From positions 310,001-374,000 of the forward strand of contig NZ_FOIB01000010.1 of the NCBI RefSeq assembly GCF_900111765.1: a stretch of 64,000 nt of DNA, in the 5' to 3' direction. A program made the position numbers and the translations under genes. Below, one piece after another: positions 34,973 through 44,211 of the stretch (positions are counted from its first letter, which is position 1; the number at the start of each line of letters is the position of its first letter). The notes under the pieces were generated by a model. It had not been told where the DNA came from. It made no database searches and saw nothing but the letters and a program-made list of their open reading frames with translations. The DNA comes from Myxococcus fulvus (lineage in GTDB: Bacteria; Myxococcota; Myxococcia; Myxococcales; Myxococcaceae).

Positions 34973-36694
34973 TCAGGGGAGCTGGGACTGGAGGGCGGGC
35001 CAGCGGGTGCGGACCCACTGGCGCACGTACTCCAGCTCCTGCTCGTAGGTGTTGAAGTCGGTGCGCTGGTACCAGTTGGGGAAGTTGCCCTCGCCCACGG
35101 TGCCGGGCGCGCCCAGGGCCCGGTACTCCAGCTCCCACTTGGCCCAGTCGCGCTTCGCCACCGCGGACGTCTCGCGCTCGTAGAGGTCGATGAGGGCGAG
35201 CACTGTCTCCAGCTTCACCTCGTTCTTCAGGAGCGAGCGGTAGCGCTCGCGCATGGGCCCGGAGAACGTGGGGTCGGCGAGCAGCCGCGCGAAGATGCGG
35301 TTGGTGTTGGTGAAGCTGGAGCGCGTCGTCGGCGACGTGCGCGTGGTGTCGAAGTTCTGTCCGAAGCTCGCGTCCAAATCCCAGGGGATGAAGCGCCAGG
35401 GGCCCTGCGTGTTCGGGTCATACGCGTGATAGGCGTTCTTCGAGTGCGAGTCCGTGCCGTGGATGAGCGTGTTGAAGATCCACCAGTTCTCGTAGTCCCG
35501 CAGGCTGGCGCGCTGGGGGAACTGGGCACGGAAGGTGGCGTCATCGGAGTCCGCGACGAAGCCGATGAAGGCCTCCAGGGTGTCCCAGGCGTGGGGCTGG
35601 CCCATCTCCGGCTCGCCGACCTTCTTCTCGAAGCCCTCGCGCAGGGAGGCCTTGGGCGTGCCGTCGCGGCGGACGCGGGAGAAGTTGGCGTCGTTCTCCA
35701 CGGCCTTGAACAGGTCCGAGTCCTTGTCCATGCCGTGGTCGGCCATCAGCCGTTTGTGGGGCAGGTCCGCCACGGTGTAGAGGCCGAGGTAGCGGTTGTT
35801 GGCGTACAGCACGGCGCTGTAGGTGCGCACGCGGATGTTGTCGGGAGAGATGCGGCTCCACAGGTCGAACGCGAGCCGGGTGCGCACGTACGAGTTGTCA
35901 TTGAAGGTGGTGACGAGCGCCACGCGCTTCTTGTCGAGGAAGCCGTCGCCGTGGACGGTCTCATCGAAGAGGTCCTCGTCGGGGAACTTGAAGGTGAAGC
36001 TGCGCTTGGGGAAGGCGCCGGAGGTGGCGCCGCGGTACTTGGCCTCCACCTGGTAGGTGCGGCCCCGGTAGATGAGCTTGGCGCCCTTGTAGCTGCCCGA
36101 GGTGAGGGGCGGCTCGTAGGTGAGGTGGAAGACGGGCAGGCCGTACTCCTCGGTGTACTTCGAGGGGTCGACGATGGCCACGTTGCCCGGGCCGCCGTTG
36201 TTCTCGGCGACGCCGACCTTGAGGGTGCCCGTCTCGTGGGTGGAGCGCTCGCGCAGCACGAGGTTCCACACGGCCGCCTGGTCCTTGCCGGTCGTCCAGC
36301 GCAGGGTGGCGGTGGCCTCGTCGAAGGTGGCGCCGGTGGGCAGGTTGTCCACGGTGAAGCGCACCGAGGCCCCGGTGTGGCCGGTGGAGCACGTCACGGT
36401 GGCGGTGACTTGTTGTCCCTCGGTGACCCACTTGGGCTCGCCCGCGGTGGGGGCGCAGACGGTGGGCGCGGGGCCGGCGTCGGGGGGGCCCGCGTCGGGA
36501 GCTGGAGGCTCGCCGGCGTCGGGGATGCCCGCATCCGGGCCGGGCTGTCCGGTAGGGGGACCCGCATCGGGGGCACCCGAGGGCGCCCGGTCGGGCGGCT
36601 GACCCTCGGGACCAGGGGGACTGTCGCCCCCGCAGGCCACCATCAGACTCACGACACACGCCAGTACGACGCTCGACACGCTTTTCCGGGCCAC
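34973..36694 (-). CDS. CotH kinase-family lipoprotein
   Basis: A 573-aa lipoprotein. The GTG at 36694 gives a signal ending VAC, followed by a ~60-residue Pro/Ala/Gly/Asp linker (repeated PDAG). A putative Ig-like domain comes next (about 80-165). The CotH-kinase domain covers about residues 175-560, with the kinase-like Lys in YRGATSGAFPKRSFTFKF and the Mg-binding WDLDASFG strand. Spore-coat CotH proteins are atypical kinases that phosphorylate secreted proteins; bacterial homologs are often extracellular. This one may modify surface proteins. The ribosome site AGGAG lies about 10 nt upstream of the GTG. Confidence 0.82.
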   Translation of the reverse strand: MARKSVSSVVLACVVSLMVACGGDSPPGPEGQPPDRAPSGAPDAGPPTGQPGPDAGIPDAGEPPAPDAGPPDAGPAPTVCAPTAGEPKWVTEGQQVTATVTCSTGHTGASVRFTVDNLPTGATFDEATATLRWTTGKDQAAVWNLVLRERSTHETGTLKVGVAENNGGPGNVAIVDPSKYTEEYGLPVFHLTYEPPLTSGSYKGAKLIYRGRTYQVEAKYRGATSGAFPKRSFTFKFPDEDLFDETVHGDGFLDKKRVALVTTFNDNSYVRTRLAFDLWSRISPDNIRVRTYSAVLYANNRYLGLYTVADLPHKRLMADHGMDKDSDLFKAVENDANFSRVRRDGTPKASLREGFEKKVGEPEMGQPHAWDTLEAFIGFVADSDDATFRAQFPQRASLRDYENWWIFNTLIHGTDSHSKNAYHAYDPNTQGPWRFIPWDLDASFGQNFDTTRTSPTTRSSFTNTNRIFARLLADPTFSGPMRERYRSLLKNEVKLETVLALIDLYERETSAVAKRDWAKWELEYRALGAPGTVGEGNFPNWYQRTDFNTYEQELEYVRQWVRTRWPALQSQLP

Positions 36695-36763
36695 CGTGTT
36701 GCTCCTCCGCCTCCCGCCAACCCCGTCGGACTCGAAGGAATAGGCATCCGGAGGAGCGCTGAC

Positions 36764-36808
36764 AGGCCCCCCGTCACGGACGTGTGTCGTCCGGTGGACG
36801 GGGGGCCT
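36764..36808 (-). terminator. Strong GC hairpin between the DDHGD-repeat and CotH genes
   Basis: A 12-bp stem, AGGCCCCCCGTC (36764-36775) with GACGGGGGGCCT (36797-36808). A second nested stem, CGGAC with GTCCG, sits inside the loop. It lies between the DDHGD-repeat gene stop (36871) and the CotH start (36694), both on the minus strand, so it would terminate the upstream gene. No T-run follows. Confidence 0.6.
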
Positions 36809-36870
36809 CATCTCCGGCCCGGTGTGCGTCAGGCCTGGGGTGGTTCGATGAAGGTCGGGGTGGCCGCTTG

Positions 36871-38979
36871 TCAGTCGAGGAGCAGCTGATAGGGGACGGC
36901 CAGGTAAGGACCTCCCTCCAGCCGCATCAGGAGGTGATGGACGCCCGAGACCTGGGGCGTGAAGCCACCGCTGAAGTCGACGGGAACTGGCTGGCCCGTG
37001 GGGTCCAGGACCTGGATGGTCCGCCAGGAGTCGGGTGAGTTGGTCCGACGTGGCTGGCCCGCGGGGAGCTCGACCGCGAAGACATCCACGTCGTGGCGCG
37101 ACTCCAACATGCCCATCAGCCGCAGCGGATAGGTGATGGGAGTGGCATGCCCCACGTCATCCCCATGGTCATCGATGCCGACAATCTCCAGGAGGACTTC
37201 ATAGGTGAAGCCCTGGTTGACGGTGACGTAGATGGGGCCCGTGGAGAGAGGGTCGATGAAGATGCGAGCGGGATTGGCGAGATGGAGACGGCGCACCCAC
37301 CCCGTGGGGGACTCCAAGGTGACTTCGCACCCGGTGCAGTACAGTTGGTAGAGCGTCTGCTCCTGGGCCTGGAAGACGAAGACATCCTTGTCCTCGCTGC
37401 GGTGCAGCCAGCCGGAGACAGGTTGTCCGGGGGCCAGGAGGGTCGCGGAGGCGGGCGTGTTGCCATGGTCATCCGGTCCCCTGTCGACGGCCTGGATGAC
37501 GAACGTGCCGGGTTCGCGAGTCGAACTGTCGAGCCGTACCTCGAACGTGTACACCGCGCTCTCGGGCGCCTCGTAGGTCAGCGCCCCGTAGCCTCCGGTC
37601 TGGACGAGCTGCCCCTGGGCATTCCTGAGCTGGAGGAGGATGGAGCTGGCCGTGCCGCTCGTCCGCTCGAAGCGGTAGATGCGACCCGCCTGGACCGCGA
37701 AGGCGAAGGCATCCACGTCCGTGCGCGTCTCCAGGTGGCCCGTGAGCACCGTGGAGAGAGACACCGGGGTCGCCACCACCGCCGAGTCCCCATGGTCATC
37801 GAACCCCAGGTCCTCGAGGGCACAGGAATAGGGGCCATCGTAGCTGCCATGGGAGAGCTCGACGAAGTAGGCGCCCGTCGCGGGCGTCTCGACGGAGACG
37901 GTGGTGCCCCGGTTCTGGTTGTAGATGGAGCCGTCGACGATGGCGCCAGCGGCGTTTCGCAGCAGAAGCGTCGGTCCTGATGACCCGCCCTGGAGCACGT
38001 CGCAGGCGAAGCGGTACACGCGCCCCTGCGTCGCGGTGAAGGTGAAGACATCCTGGTCCAAGGCCCCCGACAGCTTTCCCGTGAAGGAGGTGGAGGAGGG
38101 CGTCAGCGCCGTGGCGTGCTCCAGCGTGTCCGCATGGTCATCGGTCTCCAGCAGGTCCAGGTGGAGGGTGTAGGCGCTCTGGAGCACCGGGGTGCTCGTC
38201 CAGGGCATGGTGACCTCCACGAGGTACGTCCCCGAATGGATGGCATTGAAGGATGCGGTCTGGGTGGGCATGCCCGGCGGGGTGATGGTCCCCACCGGAC
38301 TGGTGACCTTCACCTGGCACTCGTTGGGCGCCGCCGATTCGCAGCGCACGCGGTAGAAGGCCCCACGTTGCAGGGGAAGGGAGAAGACGTCGGTGTCGAT
38401 GGCGTACTCGATGATTCCCGTGGCTGCGTTTCCAGGCGCCCAGGGCGATGCCGAGGTCGCGGTGTCCGCATGGTCATCCATCCCCAGTTCGGTGATCTGG
38501 CAGGAGTAGGGACCGACGATTTCGGGCATGGGGGCGCGAATGCTGACATAGGCGGCCTCCGTGGCCCTGGCCTTGAAATACAACCCATACCCCGGAGGGT
38601 CGAAGACCACGGCGGTGCCGCTCCGCTCATGCTGTGCGTTGTAATAGTAGAAGATCCACCCCGTGGCGGGTGAATCGACGACGCAGTCGAACCGGTAGTA
38701 GCGCTGCGCCTGGGCAGTGAATGAGAAGACGTCCTCGTCGGCGTGGAAGTCCAGGGTGCCTGTGATGAGGGTATTCGGGAGGACCGGAGTGGCCTCGCTC
38801 GGCGCATCCCCATGGTCATCCTCGTACAGGCGGGAGTGCTGGCTGGAGACCAGGTCCAGAGGGCGCGAGTGCTGCTCGACGGATTCACTTCCACACGCGG
38901 CAAGGACCACGGCATAGAGCCACGGCAAGAGGCTTCGTGATGATTGGGACAAGGGGTTGTCTCCGCGGAGAGGATTCAC
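36871..38979 (-). CDS. Six-repeat DDHGD lipoprotein (PPC-like domains)
   Basis: A 702-aa lipoprotein: GTG start at 38979 with GGAGAG upstream, signal ending LAAC. It is built of six ~100-residue beta-sandwich units, each beginning DDHGD or DDHAD, followed by a variable ATPV-like strand and a DVDxFxF strand. This is the pattern of bacterial pre-peptidase C-terminal (PPC) domains, but no catalytic domain is attached. PPC domains normally sit at the end of secreted peptidases and aid secretion or substrate binding. Here the protein consists only of them, so a surface-binding or scaffold role is inferred. The function is not established. Confidence 0.75.
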   Translation of the reverse strand: MNPLRGDNPLSQSSRSLLPWLYAVVLAACGSESVEQHSRPLDLVSSQHSRLYEDDHGDAPSEATPVLPNTLITGTLDFHADEDVFSFTAQAQRYYRFDCVVDSPATGWIFYYYNAQHERSGTAVVFDPPGYGLYFKARATEAAYVSIRAPMPEIVGPYSCQITELGMDDHADTATSASPWAPGNAATGIIEYAIDTDVFSLPLQRGAFYRVRCESAAPNECQVKVTSPVGTITPPGMPTQTASFNAIHSGTYLVEVTMPWTSTPVLQSAYTLHLDLLETDDHADTLEHATALTPSSTSFTGKLSGALDQDVFTFTATQGRVYRFACDVLQGGSSGPTLLLRNAAGAIVDGSIYNQNRGTTVSVETPATGAYFVELSHGSYDGPYSCALEDLGFDDHGDSAVVATPVSLSTVLTGHLETRTDVDAFAFAVQAGRIYRFERTSGTASSILLQLRNAQGQLVQTGGYGALTYEAPESAVYTFEVRLDSSTREPGTFVIQAVDRGPDDHGNTPASATLLAPGQPVSGWLHRSEDKDVFVFQAQEQTLYQLYCTGCEVTLESPTGWVRRLHLANPARIFIDPLSTGPIYVTVNQGFTYEVLLEIVGIDDHGDDVGHATPITYPLRLMGMLESRHDVDVFAVELPAGQPRRTNSPDSWRTIQVLDPTGQPVPVDFSGGFTPQVSGVHHLLMRLEGGPYLAVPYQLLLD

Positions 38980-39061
38980 CTCTCCGACAGCGGTTGCATC
39001 CGGCCCACTGCCAAAACCATACAGGAAGAGGTTCGGGACGCGGTCGAGGAATCGCGTGTCA

Positions 39062-39112
39062 AGACGCTTTCAGGAGCGTCTGGAGATGATTGCGTCGTGG
39101 CCCGGCCCCTGC
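39062..39112 (+). promoter_or_regulatory. Inverted repeat and possible sigma-54 element upstream of the TonB receptor
   Basis: An inverted repeat AGACGCT (39062-39068) / AGCGTCT (39075-39081) lies in the divergent region of the TonB-dependent receptor. About 20 bp further on, TGGCCCG...CTGCT has GG (39099-39100) and GC (39111-39112) separated by 10 nt, as required for a -24/-12 sigma-54 promoter. The spacing fits, but the sequence is GC-rich and a chance match is likely. It would place transcription start about 90 bp upstream of the gene. Confidence 0.25.
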
Positions 39113-39213
39113 TTCCGACACCGGTACGAGGTGGACAGTTTCAGCGGGGCATGAATGTGCCGCGGCGTGGAAATCTTCCAGCCAGGGCACGGGGCTGCCC
39201 ACGTATTCCTCCC

Positions 39214-41973
39214 ATGAAGGACTCCCCCCGTCCCTCCATCGCCCTGTTGCTCTGGGTCCTCTGGGTGCCGCTGGCCTCCTGGGCTCAATCGCTCCCCACC
39301 GCCGGTGGTGAGGCCCGCGCCGTCGAGGTCGATGTCCAGGCCACGGACGCGGGGACCACCATCGCCGCGGAGGACGCCACGCGCCTGGGCCTGACTCCAG
39401 ATGGCGGTGTCGTCGCCCTGCTGACGCCTCGACTCCTGACCGAGTCCCCCGTCTCCTGGCCCGAAGGGCTGCAAGGTGCCCCCAGCGACGTCGGCCTGCT
39501 CCTGCGCATCGACGAGCAGGGCGCCGTGGCGGAGGTCACCGTGGAGAAGCCCGCCACGCACCCCCAGCTCAACGAGGCCGCCGTCCAGGCCGCGCGAGGT
39601 CTGCGCTTCACCCCGGCCACCCTCGGCGACCGCGCCGTGTCGGTGCGCCTGCCGTACGCCTACCACTTCGAGCCTCCAGCCCCGCTGCTGTTCACCCAGT
39701 CCCGTCTGCGCGGCGAGGTCCGCGCCCGAGGCACCCGCGAGCCGCTCGTGGACGCCGCCCTGTTCCTCGCAGACGACGAGGAGCCCGTCGCCATCACCGA
39801 CCTGGAAGGCCGCTTCGAACTCGAGCTGCCCCCGGGCACCCACTCGCTCCGCGTGCGCGCCCCTGGCCATCAGCTCGGCACCTTCGAGGAGTCCCTCACG
39901 TCGGGACAGACGCTCGATGTCATCTACCGCCTCCAGCCCACCCGCGTGAGCCCGTACGAGACGGTGGTCCGTGACACGCGCCCGCGCACCGAGGTCTCCC
40001 GCATCACCTTGCAGGAGCAGGAGCTGCGCGAGGTGCCCGGCACGCAAGGCGACCCGTTCAAGGTCATCATGCTCATGCCGGGCGTGGCCAGCGTCGCCTC
40101 GGGTCTGGGCTACCCGGTGGTGCGAGGCGGCCAGCCCGCGGCCACCGGCTACTACATCGACGGCGTGCGCGTGCCCATGCTGTACCACCTGCTGCTCGGC
40201 CCCGCCGTGGTGCATCCCGAGTTCATCGACACCATCGACTTCCATCCCGGCACGCCGCCCGTCCAGTACGGACGACTCCTCGGCGGCGCGGTGGAGGGCC
40301 GGCTGAGCAAGCCTCGCGAGGACCGTCCGCACTTCGCCGCGTACGCGGACCTCCTCAACGCGGGCGGCTTCGTCGAGGTCCCCTTCGACAGCACCGGCAC
40401 CTCCCTCACCGTGTCGGGCCGCTACAGCTACACCGGGCTGCTCATCCCCCTGGCCTACGCCCTCTTCAACGACGAGGAGGACAATCCCATCCACGCGGCC
40501 TTCTGGGACTATCAGGCCCGCATCGAACAGAAGGTCGGCGCCGGACGGCTGCGCCTGCTCGCGCTGGGCAGCTCCGACGACGCGGGCGAGGCCACCGCCG
40601 GCTACGAGGACAGCATGGGCGCCACCATCGTCTCGCGCTTCCATCGCGTGGACCTGCGCGGCACCCATCCCCTCGCGGGCGGCGAAGCGGAGCTCGGCTT
40701 CACGGTGGGCCTCGACGAGGTGGCGCTGCTCGGCTACCGGCGCATCATCCTCCGCGAGGAGCGGGGACCGGAGGAGGTCCTCGCCGGCCGCTACGGCCTG
40801 GACCAGCTCACGTTCTCCGCGCGCACCGGCTGGAAGCGCGAGCTGTCCAAGTCCCTCGCGGTCCACGTGGGCGCCGACGTGGAGCACCGCCGCGTGGCCA
40901 CCGGCATCACCGGCTCCGCGCGGCCCCCGGGCTGGCGTCCCCAGGATGATGCCCATCCGCTCAAGCAGCCCTCGGCGCTCGCCACCTTCACGGGCGTGTT
41001 CGCCGGCGCCACGTGGCGTCCCGCGGAGAAGTGGCTGGTGTCACCCGGCCTGCGCGTGGATGGCTATCACCTGGTCCCCGGCATCCAGCACGTCGTCCTC
41101 GAGCCGCGCCTGGCGGTGCGCCACACGCTGACGTCCACGCTCACGCTCAAGGGCGGCGCCGGGCTCTACCACCAGCCGCCCACCGTGCTGCTCCACCTGC
41201 CGGCGATGGACGTGTCGGGCCTGAATCATGGCGTCCAGGAGGGCGCCCAGTTCGACGTGGGCGCGGAGTGGAAGCTCGGCTCGGGGCTGGAGCTGTCGGG
41301 CGACGTCTACTTCAACCCGCTGTTCCGCACGGTGGAGTTCGAGGTGATGGACGTCCTCGAGAACCGCAAGCGCCGGGGGCAGCCGCACGCGGACCCGAAG
41401 GCCCGTGGGTATGCGTATGGGTTGGACCTGATGGTCCGCCATCCGCTGGGCCGCGACTGGTTCGGCTGGGTGACGTACAGCTTCCTGCAGAGCAAGCGCC
41501 ACCGCCGCTTCGCGCGCTACAACGACGACAACAGCATCCGGGAGGTCGCCGAAGGTGAGCTGCCCTTCGCCTTCGAGCAGGCCCACGTCTTCAACGCCGC
41601 CGTGAGCTACAAGTTCGGGGACGACTGGACGGTGGGCTCGGTGCTGCACTTCAACACGGGCAGGCCCGAGTCCGGCGAGGTCTCCTCCGTCACGCAGCGC
41701 GAGTCGCGCACGCATGATGGCTACCGCCTGTGGGTGCGGCAGGACGCCGACCGCGTGGAACGACTGCCCGCGTTCTTTCGCGTGGACTTCCGCGTCGCCA
41801 AGGCCTGGGCCTACGAGGAGTTCAACGTCGAGGCGTACCTGGACATCCTCAACCTCTCGCTCCAGCAGGAGGTGTTCGCCTACGAGTACGAGCGGAAGGC
41901 CGGCAAGCTGCGCCGTAATGCCATGGGGTTGCCCGTCATCCTGCCGATGTTCGGCCTGAAGGGGAGCTACTGA
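39214..41973 (+). CDS. TonB-dependent receptor with fused N-terminal TonB-C domain
   Basis: A 919-aa outer-membrane receptor. A signal peptide ends near residue 25. Residues ~71-155 resemble the C-terminal domain of TonB (LLLRIDEQGAVAEVTVEKP, then AAVQAARGLRFTPA). A carboxypeptidase-regulatory-like domain follows (~163-240), then the plug (~245-360, with GDPFKVIMLMPGV and VVRGGQPAATGYYIDGV) and the beta-barrel to the C-terminus. The order TonB-C, CarboxypepD-like, plug, barrel is unusual because TonB normally resides in the inner membrane. It may let the receptor recruit its own energising surface. The substrate is unknown. No good ribosome site precedes 39214. Its stop is 2 bp before the next gene. 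Confidence 0.82.
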   Translation: MKDSPRPSIALLLWVLWVPLASWAQSLPTAGGEARAVEVDVQATDAGTTIAAEDATRLGLTPDGGVVALLTPRLLTESPVSWPEGLQGAPSDVGLLLRIDEQGAVAEVTVEKPATHPQLNEAAVQAARGLRFTPATLGDRAVSVRLPYAYHFEPPAPLLFTQSRLRGEVRARGTREPLVDAALFLADDEEPVAITDLEGRFELELPPGTHSLRVRAPGHQLGTFEESLTSGQTLDVIYRLQPTRVSPYETVVRDTRPRTEVSRITLQEQELREVPGTQGDPFKVIMLMPGVASVASGLGYPVVRGGQPAATGYYIDGVRVPMLYHLLLGPAVVHPEFIDTIDFHPGTPPVQYGRLLGGAVEGRLSKPREDRPHFAAYADLLNAGGFVEVPFDSTGTSLTVSGRYSYTGLLIPLAYALFNDEEDNPIHAAFWDYQARIEQKVGAGRLRLLALGSSDDAGEATAGYEDSMGATIVSRFHRVDLRGTHPLAGGEAELGFTVGLDEVALLGYRRIILREERGPEEVLAGRYGLDQLTFSARTGWKRELSKSLAVHVGADVEHRRVATGITGSARPPGWRPQDDAHPLKQPSALATFTGVFAGATWRPAEKWLVSPGLRVDGYHLVPGIQHVVLEPRLAVRHTLTSTLTLKGGAGLYHQPPTVLLHLPAMDVSGLNHGVQEGAQFDVGAEWKLGSGLELSGDVYFNPLFRTVEFEVMDVLENRKRRGQPHADPKARGYAYGLDLMVRHPLGRDWFGWVTYSFLQSKRHRRFARYNDDNSIREVAEGELPFAFEQAHVFNAAVSYKFGDDWTVGSVLHFNTGRPESGEVSSVTQRESRTHDGYRLWVRQDADRVERLPAFFRVDFRVAKAWAYEEFNVEAYLDILNLSLQQEVFAYEYERKAGKLRRNAMGLPVILPMFGLKGSY

Positions 41974-41975
41974 AG

Positions 41976-43280
41976 ATGCGCCCATCTCTTCCGAGGCTGG
42001 GATTGTCCGCCGCGTTGCTGCTGCTCCTCGCGCCGGGGTGTGACCGGCTCCAGGACGACCTCGTCTTCGTGTACGGCCGGCTGGAGCGGCGTGATGGCTC
42101 GGCCGTCACCGACGGCGTGGTGCCGTACGCAAGGACGGGCCACTACGAGCCACGTGGCGAGACGAACCTCGAGTACGTCATGCCGGAGTTCATCCACTAC
42201 GGAGAAGGCGTCACCGACGGCTACGGCGACTTCTTCCTGGAGATGCGCTACGGCGACGTGGAGTCGGCCAACTCGCCGGACCCGGACCTGCTCCAGCCCT
42301 TCCGCTTCCGGGCGCAGTGGCGGGACGAGACGGGCGCGGGTGTCTTCGCGTCCTTCATCTTCCATGACGATGTGGAGCTGCCCACGCTGCGCATCTGGGA
42401 TTCACAGCTCGCCGTCTCTCCGGGCGCGGAGGACGCTGTCGTGAGCTTCGGCGCGCTTCCTCCGGTGCCGATGCCGCCGCTCACCGGCGAGTACGCGATG
42501 ACGTCGGACGAGAATCAAAACGTCATCCCGAACCTGCCCACCACACCGGAGCCCGCGCTCTTCGTCGTCGATGGCGGCCAGCCCCTGTTCCGGGTGTGGG
42601 CGGCGTCGTCCGGGTGGGTCGCCAATCGCTTCGTGCTGGAGGACTTCGCCCAGCCCGCCGTCATGCTGCGGGCCCACTCCCTGGGCGAGTTCATGTTCTA
42701 TCCGCTGGGGGGCAAGTCCAGCCCGCTGGTCTTCCGGGTGGACTGGCGGACCGAGGAGGTGCCGCTGCCTCCCGCGGGGCTCGAGCCCGTGAGCCGCGGA
42801 GCGACGTGCGTGCCCTCGCCCCCTAGGGGTGCCTGTCCCTGGACGGACGGGAAGCTGACGAGCGTCCCGCTCGGCCTCAGGCCGGTGAACGGGTTGACCC
42901 TCACGCTCGAGGAGCCCAGGAGCCTGCGTCACGCGGTGGTGCGCGGCGCGGAAGGCAACTTCCAGGGCTTCGTGGTGGAGGGGAGCCTGGACGCCGAGCA
43001 GTGGACGCAGCTGGGCGTGCTGCGAAACTTCGCGAAGGACTATGTCCCGCCGCCCCTGAATCGCAGGGGGCCTCGCGCCTACAACGAGCAGACGCAGTGG
43101 GACAGCCCCTTCGACGGGAGGTTCTCCTGGTCCCAGGGACCGCACTTCCTGGAGGGCCCCCTGGAGCCGATGGGGCCGGTGCGCCACGTCCGGCTGCGCC
43201 CGGTGGGCTTCAACCACGCCGGCGAGCCTCAAGGCGTCGGCGAACTTCAGGCCCTGGTTGAGCTGTCCGTGTTCGAGTAG
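41976..43280 (+). CDS. Lipoprotein partner of the TonB-dependent receptor
   Basis: A 434-aa lipoprotein with a signal ending LAPGC. An N-terminal beta-rich half contains LVFVYGRLERRDGSAV, and the last ~140 residues (with FVVEGSLDAEQWTQLG and VRHVRLRPVGFN) resemble a discoidin/F5-8 type C-like carbohydrate-binding fold. The gene starts 2 bp after the receptor stop, so the two are translationally linked. Together they resemble a receptor with a surface lipoprotein that delivers the ligand, as in SusC/SusD pairs, but no sequence match to SusD is seen. The substrate is unknown; the F5/8-like half suggests a glycan. Confidence 0.65.
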   Translation: MRPSLPRLGLSAALLLLLAPGCDRLQDDLVFVYGRLERRDGSAVTDGVVPYARTGHYEPRGETNLEYVMPEFIHYGEGVTDGYGDFFLEMRYGDVESANSPDPDLLQPFRFRAQWRDETGAGVFASFIFHDDVELPTLRIWDSQLAVSPGAEDAVVSFGALPPVPMPPLTGEYAMTSDENQNVIPNLPTTPEPALFVVDGGQPLFRVWAASSGWVANRFVLEDFAQPAVMLRAHSLGEFMFYPLGGKSSPLVFRVDWRTEEVPLPPAGLEPVSRGATCVPSPPRGACPWTDGKLTSVPLGLRPVNGLTLTLEEPRSLRHAVVRGAEGNFQGFVVEGSLDAEQWTQLGVLRNFAKDYVPPPLNRRGPRAYNEQTQWDSPFDGRFSWSQGPHFLEGPLEPMGPVRHVRLRPVGFNHAGEPQGVGELQALVELSVFE

Positions 43281-43286
43281 GCGGCC

Positions 43287-43994
43287 CTAGCCAGCACGCA
43301 GGCGCGCGGAGTCCTCCGCGTGCTTCTCCAGCGCCTCGGCGATTCGCGGCGCGTTCCACAGCGGATCGAGGCACGGGCAGAAGTAGCCCGGGCCCGCCTT
43401 CTCGCGCACGGCCCACTCGAAGAAGCCGCGCGCCGTCGCGTGCAGTTCCTCCGGGAGGAAGAGCACCGCCACGTCGTACTCGGTGAAGCGCAACAGGCCA
43501 GGGACGCGCCACTCCCGCTCCCAGTCGAAGCGGTAGTTGTAGGGCGCGTTGTGGGAGTCACCCTGGATGTCCACGAAGGGCGTCATGGACCAGAGGGGAT
43601 GGGCCCTGGAGTCCGGCGCGGCCAGGGCCTGGTCCACCTGGTGCTTGAGAGACAGGTGCGCGGGCGACGCGTACTGGACGTACCAGACGGGCCCTCCGCC
43701 CTGGGAGAGGATGAAGCTCTTGCGGAAGCCGATGCCATACAGGCTGCGGCGCTGGACGAGCCGGGCGAGCTGGTCCAGGGGGATTTCGCTGAAGCACACC
43801 GCGCGGTGACGCTCCGCGACCTGGGGCTCCTTGCGCGCGAGCCCGAAGCCCTGGGCTCCGGGGATGAGCGTGCGCGTGCCCAGGATGTTCATCATGTTCT
43901 GGTAGGCGTCATGGAATGGCGCGCCCGGCTTCGTGAAGTGCACCACGAAGTCAGACATGTCCCGCCATTGTGCATTCGCCTGATAGCCCAGCAT
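43287..43994 (-). CDS. AbiGi-like / DUF2971-type protein
   Basis: A 235-aa protein. The stretch AVCFSEIPLDQL followed by RSLYGIGFRKSFI and GGGPVWYVQY resembles the AbiGi family (PF10899), described as a phage abortive-infection antitoxin, and the related DUF2971 proteins. The family is thought to adopt an ADP-ribosyltransferase-like fold; the FVVHFT start agrees. No partner AbiGii-type toxin is adjacent. The gene ends 6 bp from the TonB partner gene and is convergent with it. The start at 43994 is preferred for an AGGA upstream; MSDF at 43958 is an alternative. The family match rests on my memory of motifs. Confidence 0.45.
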   Translation of the reverse strand: MLGYQANAQWRDMSDFVVHFTKPGAPFHDAYQNMMNILGTRTLIPGAQGFGLARKEPQVAERHRAVCFSEIPLDQLARLVQRRSLYGIGFRKSFILSQGGGPVWYVQYASPAHLSLKHQVDQALAAPDSRAHPLWSMTPFVDIQGDSHNAPYNYRFDWEREWRVPGLLRFTEYDVAVLFLPEELHATARGFFEWAVREKAGPGYFCPCLDPLWNAPRIAEALEKHAEDSARLRAG

Positions 43995-44211
43995 CGTCCT
44001 ACCCCCGCGGTACTGTTCCGGAGCGGGGTGGTGCGTGCAACCCGAGTGCAGATGCCTCCGAGATGCCTGTCTGCCCTCCTGCCAGTGGTGCGTGGTGGGG
44101 AGAGACTCCCGTGCGCCGCCCTCGTCGCCTGCCCGGGGTGTCGGGTAGCGGCCTGCATCGCAATCGTTCCCGGGCACGTGGCCGACGGAGCGGTCAGCGG
44201 GAGAGCGAGCG

